Below are positions 24,091 to 38,752 of a stretch of 64,000 bases of DNA, in pieces (within the stretch, counting starts at the first letter, position 1; every line of letters starts with the position of its first letter). Made by a program: the position numbers and the translations under genes. The DNA comes from Neelides folsomi (Eukaryota; Arthropoda; Collembola; Neelipleona; Neelidae): NCBI GenBank assembly GCA_034687125.1, contig JAQGBZ010000114.1, positions 112,046-176,045 of the forward strand, read 5' to 3'. Under the pieces are notes generated by a model. It was not told where the DNA came from. It saw only the letters and a list, made by a program, of their open reading frames with translations, and ran no database searches.

Positions 24091-27000
24091 GCTCCATTAA
24101 TGAGTTCCTATTGCCGTTTGTGTCGATGTGTCGATGAAAGGGAAATTTCATTCCTCTCCCTTATAAAAGACACAATGGGGGAAAGGAGGAGAAAGAGAGT
24201 TGGAAGCTCACAGGGGAGCTCTCGAAATACAATCCTAATTTTCTTCGTCCCATTCATGTCTCCCGACTCCTCTCACTCACTCAGTCTTCTGTTTGAAGAA
24301 GAGACGACTTTGATTGGTTTGAGTAAGGCCAAAGGGTTTTGAATGGAAATAAGAAGTTTGTGCAAAGACGCGAATGACGGATGATCCGCTTTTAAAATAT
24401 TGGGCCAGATTTACGCACATCGCGATCCAAAGAGCCACCTCATCTCTCACCAGTGACGACTCCCCCGATTGAATTTCAAAGTAGTGGAAGGAGAGAGGGA
24501 GAAACAGATGGTGGGGACTAGGGAGACAATGGGAACTCTCTCGATTCGAAGATTAAAAGAAGGAGGGATGAGAAATTGGTGGACGAAATGCAGCTTAGAT
24601 GATCTAATTTGTTCAAGGGGGCGAAAGCTTTATAGCTTTTACCGCGAGTTTCCACACTGGAGAAAACCTCCCTGGATAAATGAATGAATGCGAGGAAAAG
24701 TATCCAATATTAAGAATATAAGTGAGGAGTCAACTCCTCGCCCTCGGTAGTAACGAAGGGGCAATATATTGGAGATTGGATGAGAGTGGTTGGGATTGAG
24801 AAGGGGAAGGAGAAGCTTCCCTTTCCATTTCCCGTTTGTCTCGCTCACTCGCCTCTGGTTGATTGACTCCCAGGTCCACGAGAGTTCGAGGAGGGGAAAT
24901 AAAATGGGACGAGGAGGAAAACCACCTTACTTCCCCATGTCAATGATTTTCACGGAGAAGCCGAAGATGAGAACTTACAACCCACCTCCAGAGGGGAGAG
25001 GAAAGAAGTGAAATGAAGGTGGGAATAGAACCTATCCCCGTGATGGGCATAAAACTGGGAAATCTAATGGGCCGAAAAGATCCTTAAACTAAAATTCGAA
25101 GGAAAAGGTTTGGAGATGAACTTTAAATGTCTCTCTTTGAGATTGATTGCTTTTTCCTACTACTGTCAACAGCGGTTACTCGGCTATGAATTGCGGGAGA
25201 CCGCACGGACCAGTTGGGGTGAGATTCTTTGTCTGATCCATGGACATTTTTTGCACAAAGCCTCGGCCCCTTGAATTAAACATTGGAGATTCCTATTGAA
25301 TGAGAGGCGAACCTCATTTCGTCGCCTTCGCATCCGAGAAGAAATAAAAGGATGCATGAGGAGATGGGGAGGATCGCGCAAGGAAGGCTCTGACCAGAAT
25401 CGTCAATTCGGTTCAAGAATTTATCCATAGGATTTTTTCGAAGGGAGGATTCGAAGTAGTAAATCTGGTCAACCCAGAAGACGACGCAAACAGCTCTTCT
25501 TCCTACCATGATGAGCTTACGAGGGCCCCCGAACCCACTTTACTTTGACTGCATAAAAATCATCTCATCGCAAACACATTATCCGCACTCTTTCCCCATG
25601 TCTCTCCCCGAAATTCGGATTCTATTCATGTCTTGATAGATCTCATTTCTCAAAAACCTACTTCCCTGTCCATTTTTAAAATTCGAATTCCAATCGAATA
25701 AGGTTATCAATAATACTCAAATTTTCAATGCATACATAAATAAGAAAACACCGTTCACCTCTCGAAGAATTCCACGTCTGAATTACATAAATAGTTCAAT
25801 CTTAGGTGGTGACTGTTGACCTAGAAATTAGAAAACAATTCCAAAAACTTTAATATTTATCAGCCATCTTTAAAATAAATTACAATTGTCTAATACAAAT
25901 ATAAGAGTAAACCCATGTAGAATGTAGATGTATTAAAATAAAAAGTTTGGAATTTATAGACAAGAAGGATAAAGGATAATCATTGATCCGAATCCCACTT
26001 GTTTTCATGATGTCTTCTTCGCCATTTCATATTTATACTCAAGGCAGATTTATGCTCAAACTTCGTTTTATCTCAATTCTTGATGATTCCATTCTTATGT
26101 TTATGTTTTGTTTTCACTCGTATCGATTTCCAACTTCTTGAGGCAATAATCTCATCATAACTGGAAGCTTTATGATCCACAGCTTAGTCCAATGCATGAA
26201 AAGTTGGGCTGTTGCAAAAAGTTGGTACGAGCTTTGATCAGCATCGCCAGTTCCAGTTCCAGAAACATCCCAAATTTTAATAGAATTCCAGCAAATCCAA
26301 TAAAAGGATTTATCACTTAATGCTAAAATTAATTGTTAAGATAGTCGTACTAATACAATTTCTTACTTGTTATATTTGCTATACTATATCGACCGCTCAG
26401 TTTTTCGTCTCATCAATCTGAAATAAATATTTATGTTGGTTGTAATGCAATTTGTATTTATTTGACTGGTCAGTTTAAGAATCTTTTTTCTTCATGATTC
26501 ATTTATAAAGGATGTGTAAATGGATGAGAGTTTGTGTTCGTAGGAATTTGTCATCCTGGCATAGCAAACATTATTTGGCAGGGTGAAAATAACTGGGTCA
26601 ACAGATTCCTCGTGAATGTGAATTGGAAGGAGGAGATCAATTGGTCCTGTCGCCCGTTTCTCTTATCAGATACATTCCCTCCTTCAACTGAAACAACATT
26701 TTACTTTCATGTCTTGATGAAAGCTCGTATATGCTGCTTTGTCTCCGTCGCATTCCGGTAGTGAGAAGAAAAATAAGAAATTGTGGCGGCATAAAATGGC
26801 TAAATATACAGAGGTTTTTACGACCCTTCACTGTCCTTTTTCATGAGAAGGCGCGGGAGAAGGATAAAGGACCGTTAAAAAACTTCCCACTTTCACAAGG
26901 AATTTATGCCTGACCTCAAATAAAATTACCCCCTTTCTTCCTCTTGGCAAAATGCATAAGAAGACTAAACTTTTGTGAAAACCTGGTTCCTAAAATTTGG

Positions 27001-30000
27001 AGGATAAAAGATACGCAATACACAGTGTACAGTACGTAAGATACATACATATATAGTATATTATATGCGTTGTGTATGAAAAAGAAAGGAGGGAAAAATA
27101 AATTGGTTTTCAAGGAGAAAAAAAAGATTCTCATTGATACGAGAAATGATAACCAGAGGGTCGTGCATTTGAAGAACTACGGAGGTTGTGTTAGGGAGAA
27201 CATTTATCAGTTGTATTCTATTTTCTGTAGTAGAATCTTCGATTGTGAGAAAAATGTCTATATGAGAGTGAGATTAAGTAGAGGAACGAATCGATTTATT
27301 TGAGTGTGATAGTACCGATGCGAGCAGAACACAACAAATGCAAACTATGGCCCTTTAAAAAATTAGTTTTGGGAGAAAGGAGTCTTTGGGAGTAAATCCC
27401 AGGGCGGCCGACTGTCTTCAAGATCCAGATCGCTGATACAACCAATGCTCTTCTCTTCATCCTCTCTCATTCAGGTTTTTATTCCACATTCTAATCATGA
27501 AATTCACTCCTTCCTTCTCATCCTTCCGAACTCTTTGGGCAGCAGCGGTAGGAGTGAGTATAGCGTTAATAAACGAATAATTAAATTCTACGGTCACAAT
27601 ATTGAAGGAGATTTTATTGCATTAGCATAATAAAAGGTTTTCATCGTGCTTCTTCCAATCGGCCTCAATTGTGGTTCTCTAATTCAAATATTGAGATTCA
27701 TGCTTGGATCTCTCGCTCACCATTCCATGTGCTGTTGAATCTTTCTGGATGAGTCGAGCAATCGCTTTCTTCTTAAATCTCGGTTGAACGCCATTCCGAC
27801 TCCTTTCAAACAAGCCTGATCCAATTTACATTCGTTCTCGTGTACTTCCATATCTCCCTCAAGTGGAATTACCAAGGATCCACATTATAGCACTATTTTC
27901 CATCAGCATTCTAATCCTGCTTTCTCTTGACTAATTGTTTAATCCGCCATTCTGTATTTTCGGACCCGAGCCCTTTTCTTCTGCCAGGGAACCACTTTCC
28001 ATATTTTCAATCTATTATCACTAGAAGCTGAGCTGAATAAATCTCTCATCTCTAAAAAGTATTTTATTTCCAACTACTGCTTCAACTTTAAACAGAGGTT
28101 GAGGAGAAGTTATGCTTAGGCTGTATGTGCGTGTGGTAACGACCTGCTCTTCCACATCACACCATCAGTTAGATAAGACAATGGGAAGAAGAAATACACA
28201 GCGAGGTCTCATCCCCCTTTGGAACCATCATCCTTACTCTCATCGCTACGTTCGTAAATTTCATAAAGACCTCCTCCGCAGCTCCATATCCTCTTCAAAA
28301 ATGATTTATTGATTGATTTTATCGATTTATTAGCTCTTCTTATCCTCGAAGATCAGAAGACTAAATCAACCTGTCAGATTTTTTCTCTCACATAAAGATG
28401 AGCCCCTTTCGTTCATCTTCATCTCGAAAATAAATAGGTAAGATATCCTATTTCCATTATGGGATAATTCCATAATCATACTGTTCCATTTTTAAAGAAA
28501 TATCACAAGGCCTATCGATCCAAATTATTTTTTACATAGATGCTTTCAGGTTATTTTTAAAAAAATTCCTTACGTTCGAGCCAAAATGGCATGGCCTGGA
28601 CAAACAATATGTTTAAAATGACGTAGTCGTTGAGTTCAATTTTTATTCTTCAAATGGAACAAACTCACATTTAGATTAGGTAAGTTTGTTTCAAATATTC
28701 AAAAGAGCCACAATAATAAGGGAATGAAGTGGGCAAACAAGATTTTCAAAAGTTCCCTATAACTCACCTTCGAGATACATTTTCTATTAAGGGTTTTCAA
28801 ATTGCAAAATCCTCAACTACTCTTTCATCTTTCAAAGTGAAAACGTCTTTCATTTCTATCCCCATTTTACCTTTAAACTGGATCTTTTCTTCTTCGTATT
28901 CCACTACACCCTATAAACTCATATGAAGCATAGTTTTACATACGTTACTTCCACTTAATGCTGGGGAGAATTTAGGATTGGATTCAAATTTTGAATTGCT
29001 TTGCTCCCCTTTTCTTTTTCTGAGTTTTTCATTGCAAAACGATCTTCCTTATTGATTTTATACTTTTCGATTCAAAGGAATCCCTATGAAGAATCCAAGG
29101 AAAATTGAACGATGAAATCTTGAGACTTATTGAGGCTTTATGCGACGTCGAAATATGGACTGTTATTTGACTCTAAAAGCTCAAGGTATTTGCGAACATA
29201 GTAAAAAAAATATTCTAAAATATTTACCAATATATTATTTTTCTATAATATTCATTTTTAAAACAATCCTAAAATTCACTATCAATTAGAATGGATGGGC
29301 AAAATCAGATCATACACTAATATAATTTTTCGAAGTTCAGATTATAGCTTTTACATAAATAATCTGTTCTTATTTATAAATAGCCAATCTTTTGTATTTG
29401 CCATCCGGTGACATTAAGTGTGATGTTGTCAATAGGATGAGCTGAACGAGAACAATAAATGAGGCAATAAAGGAACAGGATATTATTTCAATGAAGAGAA
29501 GAAGCAGTTCGGTAAAGACGGCAGCGATGAAGAACGCCAGATAAAAGAGTAAATATAGATAGATTCTCTAAGGGTAAGTTAACAAGGGAAAAGAAAAGAC
29601 AGTTTTTGGTGGATCTTTATCATTTCTTAGTAGTATGAATTTATGTATCAACATTAAGATGTGCTATGGTTCATCTCGAAGAAGATCTCTCTATAGCCGA
29701 GCTATCATTAAAATTCTTATACACTGCATAATAGTAGTAAACTGCATACAAGTTGTTTTGCAATAGGTATAGTATTTGAATTGAGATCAAATGTATGCTC
29801 CCTATACCTATAGTATACATTATTTACTGATAAGTCTTCATATAACACTTAAGAATTACCATTCTTTAAATACGAAAATAAGTAAATACACTTATATATC
29901 TTCCAGAATGTCGACTTAATTTACTGAGCAATTTATCTGGTCGGGTGAAGTATGGGCTATACGTCTCTCTAGATTCACCTACACAATTCATTACATTTAC

Positions 30001-30125
30001 CTCTTTGCATCGTTATGTAACCTCAACTAACGGTGTTCTAACAAAAAATAATGAATTCTTTGAACATCAATTTATATACCACATTGATAAAAAGTTCATT
30101 ATTTACTTGATCTCATCTACATAAT
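24091..30125. other. Intergenic, mixed composition, no gene seen
   Basis: The block is GC-richer than its neighbours between about 24100 and 28330, with purine-rich GAGAGG/GGAAGG words. ORFs (24100-24342, 24469-24687, 26534-26761, 28112-28312 and others) show no domain and no consistent splice sites. From 28330 to 30125 it is AT-rich and featureless. Confidence 0.55.
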
Positions 30126-30790
30126 TTTTAAGGGTGTTTATACTCCGATAATTCGGCTTTCGCCCTTACAGAGTTTCTCTAATTAATTCTATTCTATGGG
30201 TACAGAATGATGGTGTTGCATAGGTATGACTAGTAACTCTGTTACTCCATCCTTTAGTTGCCGGATTACGTCGATCTGTCCCTTTTAGGAGCAGGCTATG
30301 GGTTGGTATGCTTAGTGAGTAGGTGTCAACGTCCGTCGTGGCGGTGATAGCTCCAAGTTGGGTCCGGTAGCCGAATCTCACACTTTTGTTGGGTTCTCTG
30401 TTCGGTAGAGAGAGTCCTCCCTGGGGGTGTATGTTTACAATCTGGTCGCGCCAAGGCTGTGAACTTTCCCGCCTTCCTCTTCTGCCTGTCGTGTTTCCAC
30501 GAGGGTTGTCCTCCCACCCGTCCCTTCAGCTTACATTGGCGTCATTCCTCCCTCCATTTACTCTATATATTAACTAACTTAACTACGGATTGATAGTGCA
30601 GAATCCGCTCGTCTCCACCTGTGTGTACGACAGAAAACTGGACTTTTTCGTCATTCGGGAAAAAATTCCCTATCAGTTCTCACCCAGAGGGTCCCCCAAG
30701 GAGATTCCCAATGAGTTCCCCAGTCGACCAAAGTGGAGACGACTCTCATCTACATATATGAAAATGAATGTTGAATATTCATGCGATTAA
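30126..30790. other. GC-richer island of unknown origin
   Basis: The interval differs sharply in composition from the AT-rich DNA on both sides, with CG-containing words throughout. Minus-strand open frames overlap between 30166 and 30517, and a plus-strand frame with no in-frame stop runs 30590-30790. I recognise no domain. A remnant of a retroelement or of its LTR, or an exon of an unknown gene, would each fit. No target-site duplication or terminal repeat was found. Confidence 0.3.
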
Positions 30791-30857
30791 ATGATTGAAA
30801 TCTATTATATTAAGTAGTAAAGAAAGAACTCGTAACCACTCTATTACTTATAATCTA

Positions 30858-30964
30858 TTTTTTCTGCTCGGCTCTGAATTTGAATTAATCGCCAATTATT
30901 TCCTATCTAAATGCATGGAAATAATTCGCGGATCTTTCAAATTCAGAGTCGAGCAATGAAAAAA
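30858..30964. repeat. Foldback (imperfect hairpin), arms about 45 nt
   Basis: The arms share TGCTCG(g/a)CTCTGAATTTGAA and its reverse complement, then continue with AATTATTT paired to AAATAATT around a loop near 30902-30918. T-rich and A-rich ends extend the pairing. It could be a small MITE, a hairpin RNA precursor, or a simple inverted duplication. No target duplication is obvious. Confidence 0.7.
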
Positions 30965-33900
30965 TGGGCTATAGTTTTAATCTCGTCAAAGATATTTTGA
31001 GATTTTGCATTCATTTTACTCATCCTATCCATCATGGTGAAAGATAACGCGGGAGAAGAACCAGGAGTTTCTTCAGCCAATCAGTGTTCTCCAAAAGTTT
31101 GTTATCTCTGAAAGGATTTAGTTAAAAGTAGGGTAGAATGAGGATTCTTAATTATACTCTTTGAGATTGATCTATCTGTCGGAGAGAACAAAGTCCCAGC
31201 CTCAACAATAATGAGCGCTTGTTTCACAGAGCCCATTTACAGGCTTATTATTAATGAACACGAGTGAATTTTGTATACTAAAGATACAGATATCTTGTAA
31301 CCTTTATGGTATATTTTACCTTGTGTTGCCTATTATGATTCACTTTCCTACTGTAGTTATACTTTACCATATAACAGGGTTGTTATTGTGTTTATGGTAA
31401 ATAATCAAATATGACAATTGTTCGCAAAATATGAACAATTAATGAAGAGGGATCAACTTGTGTAAATACGCAATTAATAATATAAAACAATGCAGTTCTT
31501 TTAAAATACCATTCATTATCAGGGCTATATTAGTAGTTATTACAAGTTTCGACGATTTCAAACCTTTGTGTTCGTATTTCTAACTGACAACAAGAAAGAT
31601 GTGTCTCACCGTTTTCACTAATAACAATGCTCAATTTTCACAATAAGCAAGAAACTTGTCATTCCTTTTAACTAGAAGACTTAATTATACAGATAGGTAT
31701 TAGGTTTTAATATTGTTTCGTTACTTTAACTAAAAACAACATTGCTTTGCACTCTTCGTTATTTTGAAATTTGAAATAATGTACATTATACACTTATACT
31801 ATATAATGTTTGTATTAGTAAATATATTTTCAGCTGTATGAAAAATATTATGTATAAGTTAGATATTATGTTTGAACCTCATAACGAAAGATTTCCTTTG
31901 AGGGCTTACAAATTTTCAAGCTTCCATGTACTCTGGGTCTGTGGTAGGAGTAGAACACCGCTAATAATTTATTTGAGAAGTCTCCAGTTAAAAAATTTCA
32001 TCATATTATATTTGTTCTCTCTAATATAAATGAAACGTGTAAAGTTGAGGGAAGAAAAGTTTCTAACTGATGTTCGAATATTTAATGATCAAGATTTCAA
32101 TGTATTTTTGTGAATTTAAAAGCAAAACTTTTCCATTAAGATCATTTTCACTCTCTTACAATCTTGACATCTGTGCATGAATTTATACTCGCGCGTTTCT
32201 CATACATAACTCTTAACAATTACTAAGTCCATTGTTCAAAACTTTTACCCTAAAAGCTGATTAAAAGTAACAAAGAGATGTTATCAATGCTTGAATGAGT
32301 AAATATGAGCACTAAATTAAATAAAATTAGTTCATAAATGTAGAGTAAACTGAATGGCAAGTAATGTAATTATTTCTTTAGCAAAAATTACCTATAATAT
32401 GTATCAGAATTACGCATACCTACTTATATCAGATAATATAAATTTATGTATAAGATTGTATCTTGTACTTGATACTTGTAACATACCTACTTTATGTACA
32501 TGTTGTATTCATGTTATATATTGACACATATGATACCATTTAAATAATTCGTATTTGTAATACCTAAAATGAGTTTATATTTACTCATAGGTATTATAGT
32601 TATTTATATTTACATTACTTACTTATGATTAGAATCTTATGAAATGATTCAGGATATATATTTTTCATGAGCACAATTTAAAATTCGCAATATAAAGAGG
32701 CATTTGAACATTCTATTGCCTATTTTATGACTTTATTAGTCAATAACTACAACGAATTATTCCTTTCCGGATTTAGATTTCCAAATAAATGATCTTTACA
32801 TTTCCATTTTAAATAAAAGTTTTTTTTCGCTTCCTGAATATTTATTCGGTTTTGTATAAAAAATAAGTACATCTATTTATTACATAATGCATTGGGAGCA
32901 TTCCTGGGTTTCTTCATGGAGTCCTGGTCTTCTCCTTTCATAAAATCACTAAAAATTCTTTGGGAAGTAATCGAGACACCATTTCTGCTTTACTCATTTT
33001 GCCACATTTGCTGAGTATCATATATTTGAAGATAAGTGTAAAAATTTTGCACATGAATGGAAATGTGAACGGCGGGCTCGTAAAATCACGGAGATGGAGC
33101 TAAGCGAATGTGAAAGACGACCGACACCGTCATGAAGACGTTGAACTGAGCTTGAAATTTTGAGTTTGGCTTCCCGGGGTTATAATAATTGTGAAGAGGA
33201 TTCATTTCATGGAAATGTGTAGAGGAACTCGGTGATTCTCTCCGGTTCCGAGCGCATGGATCTGAAATTGGCTGCGGCTTTCCCCTCATCTTCATCTTCT
33301 TCGTGGGGAGAGTTCGGCCTTTTTCATCTCGCCACTTTACAAGCGCTTTCAAGAGAGATGGCTTGGATCTGTGGTTCTCCTCATTCAAGCCCCTTTCACT
33401 TCATTAAAATGAGGAGTTTCGCATCAAATCCATGGAAGATTAAGACGAATGTGCCCCCCATTAATCAATGACATTTTGAGCCCAATTCAACTCCTTCAAA
33501 ATATGTAAAGAAAACGGATCGCGGATCTTCCTTAACCGCTCATTTCTCTAAATCATTCCAACTTCTCGAACCATCTTCCTTCTTTCCGTTCCATCATGTC
33601 AAAAAGGGCAGAAAGGAAATATTATGATTTTTTATGTCTCTGTCATCATTTGACTTTTTTACCAAATATAAATCACCAAATGAAATCTAACCCACTTTAT
33701 AAATGCTTCCCAATTCATAGTTTTTTATTATTAAATATTCGCTTCGCTTCAGCTGTATTTCAATATGAAAAGATTCGTATTATGAAAATATTCCCCAATT
33801 GACCATTTCTCAATTTTATGGAAATTGAACTTAAGATCATAATTCATTTCATGTGCAACCTGCAAAGCTTCAAAGTATTACTTACTCTAGCATTATAACC

Positions 33901-36900
33901 TACTCGTATTACATAAGATTGATGAAGGGGAACTCAAAAATTAAAGTCACGAACCTTTCTTATCAAATCCTCTTAAATCAAATTCCAATTCAGATTTTTG
34001 ATCTCAAAAACTCGTTAATTGCTCTCATAGTCAGCCGGCGAAAGCTCTAAGGAGAAATTCGTCATAAAATTGTAATCACAGTCTCGTTTCATCATTAAAC
34101 GCGAGTGATTCAAAGCAATTCATTTGACAAAGTGTTTCACTTGAGAGCCAAAAGGAGATTTAGTCAAGAAATCCGGCTGGCGTAGATAGATTGTTTAGCA
34201 TTAGCAAACGGTGAATGAGCTCAACCTAAGGAGATTTGGGGAGATGGGAGGCGAGCGAAAGGGAAATCAAGGAGTTTGTTGGATTCAGCCAAGAGATGTA
34301 TGTCGTATATGTGATGTATGCATACGGAGTATTTAAAGTCGTGTCTTATCTTCCCCGCTTTGTATCTCCCGGATTCTCCTATTCTTCTGATAATAATCCT
34401 CAAGAAATTCAATTAGAATGGTCTCTGTCTTCTCAGTATTCCCTAAAGACAAGAAGACTCTTTTGTTCTCTTCGGAGCATTTGGAATTCTCTCAGGAGAG
34501 GAACTCCTTATACGTGCATTTAAAACTCCAATTTCTCATCATGAAATCTTCCTCATCTTGATGAAGATTCTTCATATAGGTCTCTATCTGATATCATATA
34601 AGGGCTATCAACGTCTTTCATTTCCTTTCTAGGTAATTCGATACAAATAGACACCTATTAGTTAGTTCACCATCAAAATCCTTTCTCCGAACAATGGTTA
34701 TATGGGATCAGCTTTCCCAATATTACGTGACTACGAGAAAATTAACATTTTGCCTTGAAAGGAAATCAACTGACGATTCACTCGTCCCATTTAAATATTG
34801 TAAAAGAGCTTGAGGGGAGCTCAGAAAGCGTAATCTTCCCAACTCACTTTACTTAAATCCTCTTCTGCCTTCGCCAGACTTACCACCATCACTTTACTAT
34901 TTGTGATAATAAGCCCAGCAATGGCAAATTACTTCCATAATTTAACTCTTTTCCAACCTTATGCTCCATGAATCCATGATATTTTATGTAATTCAATTCT
35001 CTCTTGCATTTCTCTTCAAATAAAAGATTGATAGGAATATTCAACAAATGTACCCAGATGCCAACATTTGTAAATTAAGTAGTCCTCGAGCAATTTTGAT
35101 TATTATATTGTCTAAGCTAGCAATTTTGAATATTTAGATCGGGAAGAGCCAAGGGAAATCATAAAATAAGTACCCTATTGTATATTAATTTATTTTACTC
35201 CCCGATCCTCTTCTCTATCAATCAAATATGGTTAAATGAAATATATCAATTACTTTAAATTGCATTATACTATATTTGTATAACCATACCGAAGTACAAA
35301 GGATAAAGAATATGTAATGTAACTTATATCTCCAATTGTTTTACCAAATATCTACTATCCTTATTTGCTACCTTATATACTTAAGCATTGTATATAATTG
35401 TAAGTAAGGATGTATACAAGGAAGTCAAAGAACTATCAATGTTGGAACATATCGTAAAAAGTCGCCTTTAGGCATTTTCGTACATTTTGTATTTCATTGC
35501 TCTATCTGTAGTTCAACTTAATATCTACGTCGATATTAATATTTTGTCCCACTTGTCATCTTCCATAAGGGTGCATGAGAGATATGATACTTTATGATAG
35601 CAACATTGACTCACCTTCAATGGGTCTAATGCATATAAGGAAGTATTGAACCTACACGGGTAAAATGTGACTCGATAAAAGAAAACGACCAAGTTTGCTT
35701 TTCACCTGATTGCACTCGTAAAGTTCTTTAACTCTCAGAGGCACAATCATAATACTTCGTGCATTTCTTGAACATCAAATCTTGGATTCTGCCGAAACTT
35801 CTCTCACCATCGAGTCGGGCCAATGAGAAATGAGAGTATCAAATACTTCCACCTTTCCTTTCTTCAGAGTTGGATAAAGAACTCACTTCCAACTCTCCAG
35901 TCTAGCTAACGATAAGTAGCATAAAGTTAAAACTTCAACCCAATAAAGTTAAGTTTCTAGCCCTCGGATCACTTTAATAGAGGAAGATTTGAGATTTAAG
36001 AAGAGCCATTTTTCTTCTAAACCTTTTCTCTTCCTATCAATTTTCTCCTTCAACCATTAAGGTATGAATTTATGAAATTCGTGCCTTATTTATGATATTA
36101 TAATATAAATATTAGAAAGAGAATGCAAAAGTTAAAGTGCATTTCCCTTTACCCATTTCTACTTTCAAGCTACAGACAGATATAGAATGTAAGTATAACA
36201 TTTTACTCAGGTGCTCTATATGTACGAGGTTGTACTCGTACAATGTTTGAATTCTGAAATACATTTGATGCAGCAATACATTTTTTAAAAGTTCTAAATC
36301 CGAATAAAATATTTAAGATATGCTATTATTTTTATATATCTATTACGAAATACATAGGTAGTTATTATATAAGGTTAGTACCTAGTTAGTTAGGTATAGA
36401 TTATATTTATATTTAATTAAAATTGCTATATCTATGTTGTTTATGTATGATATAAATTTAATAAACAATGTTTTTAATTAAGCACTAGAAATAAGTACAA
36501 ATATTTAAAGGGTACAATATTTGTCTATGCTCCGATAGAAAATATAAAGTTGAAAAAGCAAGAACCATAGACATTTAAATAGAAGATCAAAGGAAAATTT
36601 TATAAATGTTTCAAAAACAATGTAGTTGGTTAAAGTGATAGAGTACACGGGACCCACGACGCCTTGAAGAGTTGGCAAAAGTCAACAGTTGGAAAATTGA
36701 ATTTCCAACATTTGCCAATCATCTCTTTTGGAGATTGAAGACGTTTTCACGTTTTATCGCTCGTGATCATCTATAAAATAAACTATTCAAAATGCCCAAA
36801 AATCTTTTGAAAAACTTTAAAGTGGAAAAATATCTTTGTCCTTCCGAACTTATTTAACTCTTATAGTTTTTAACATTTTTAACGTGTACTTAATCTTATT

Positions 36901-36982
36901 TATATATATTACTTATTTACGTACTTTCTTATGTAAAATATTAATTAATTTATCAATTCTACAGATATATTATATCTATATA
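30965..36982. other. Intergenic, no gene seen
   Basis: This stretch is AT-rich with a slightly GC-richer patch at about 33060-33480. ORFs at 33086-33388 (minus) and 33232-33471 (plus) overlap each other on opposite strands and have no recognisable content. No RNA gene or repeat is supported. Confidence 0.55.
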
Positions 36983-37263
36983 CAGGGATCGCAATAAACA
37001 ATGAACACATGAAACAAAAAAAATCTTCGAAACTAACATACTTAGGAAATTCTAGTTAAGTGCAAATCCCTATCTATTCCTATGCATTTGGTTTTTCGCG
37101 CGCTATGACAATAATTAAATCTTAATATTTAATCGATCTACTTGAAAAAATTAATTTAATTCTGATGGATCCTCTTTAAGATGCACTTAACTGGAATTTC
37201 CTAAGCATGTTAGTTTCGAAGATTTTTTTGGTTTCATGTGTTCATTGTTTATTGCGATCCCTG
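36983..37263. mobile_element. 281-bp MITE with 82-bp terminal inverted repeats and TA target duplication
   Basis: Both ends start CAGGGATCGCAATAAACAAT. The 82-bp arms (36983-37064 and 37182-37263) differ at only about 3 positions. The element is flanked by TA on each side (36981-36982 and 37264-37265), the insertion signature of the Tc1/mariner superfamily. It encodes nothing and would be moved by a transposase from elsewhere. The near identity of the arms suggests a fairly recent insertion, or maintenance as a hairpin. Confidence 0.93.
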
Positions 37264-37265
37264 TA

Positions 37266-38752
37266 CATATCAGTACTTTAGGATAATGAATTTTGTTTTT
37301 TTTTACTTATGGATGAAAATTACTTATTTTTAGATGCTTTCATTAAACTTTTCATCATCGAAAGAAAGACAATCAGAAAGAAAGAATAGAAAATCTTTAA
37401 AAGTTTTTCCCTTTCTCTCTTTATATTATATGGGAAAAGGTCTACGAATCATTTGAGAAGTATGAAGCCATTCGTGGGCTTATGACGAAGCCATAAGCAT
37501 TTTCTTTTTATTCTCCTCCATTATTTTCTCGCATACATAGTGAGTCAATGGCTGTTGAATTTGAAGTGGGGGAATAATCTATGCATAGTGTATATAAGTA
37601 GATGAAGTTGTTTTCTACAACATTTCCTTTTCTATGTTAATTTGACTTGTTCCCGTGTATTATGAGGGAGAAGTTTACACATTAAATTGTAATTTGAGAA
37701 GATTTGGGGGTGCTATGTGATGAGAGCGGTTTGCTTTTCAAATTCAGAACAAAAGACCTACAACTACTCTGACATGAAAATATTATTTAATGAGAAAGAA
37801 GATTCTATTGGGGAGGAAAATGAATTGGATTGGTTTTCCAATACGGATCATATTCAAAAATATTATTTCTCCTCTTCTTTCTCTCCCTTATTCATCATTC
37901 ATCGTCAAATAATCATCCCTCCTGTATTTGAAACCACGAAGAGCTTTAGAACATAAAGAAACCTTCCATATAATATTTAAGCTAGGACTTGCAAATAAGG
38001 AGCATTGAAGTTTTGAGTGAGAACCCTTCGGCTTTTTTTCTCTTCGACGATAAAAGAGGGGAGGGTGAAATTGTGAAAACCCGAGCGAGGGGATTTTTTA
38101 GAATGGATGCACATCCTCGGTTGTCATTATCATTTTCGTCGAATGTATTATTTATGAAATTCCCTATTTGACCCCGAGTCCCCATAAACATTGCCGAGGA
38201 AAAATTCGGATGAGATTCGGACCCGGATGATGAGCTGGTCTCGAGTGACGGAAGTCATTTACTTCACAAAATACAGGAAGACGAATATAATTATGGAAGA
38301 CTGCAGCTCCACTATAAAATAATATATCTAGGTAAGTATAATACTTATTAAATATATTATATTCCGACATATACATAATAAAATCTTTGAGAGGGAATCA
38401 TTAAAAGAGATTGAAGGAGAATAAAACGAATTCGGTATCTCATACGTGTTAGTTACGATGGGAGGAAATACTGATATATCCCTTTCGGCGCTCGTGGAAT
38501 TTAATTAATTAAAATAGTTCATGCATCAGACTTGTCCTGTGAATACATTTTTCTTTATTCGCCTCCGTTCTGAACATTTATAAAGACTGGGATTCTTTAA
38601 CCGATTATGAAATTTGGGGATTCAAATTAACAATCACCCTTGCACATGCTTAATCTATATTTAATTTGTACAAATCTTTATTAATATTCATTTTCAAGAT
38701 CGTATACTTTTAAATAGGTCCATACTAAAAATAGGCATTTTGTATACATACA
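37266..38752. other. Intergenic, no gene seen
   Basis: There are short ORFs only (37717-37956, and 37982-38191 on minus overlapping 37989-38171 on plus). Their opposite-strand overlap and composition argue against coding. No repeat or RNA gene was recognised. Confidence 0.55.

Noticed and set aside
26534-26761. Trp-rich plus-strand ORF with an acceptor-like start
   Set aside because: It has several Trp residues but no Cys/Trp spacing of an Ig domain and no companion exon.
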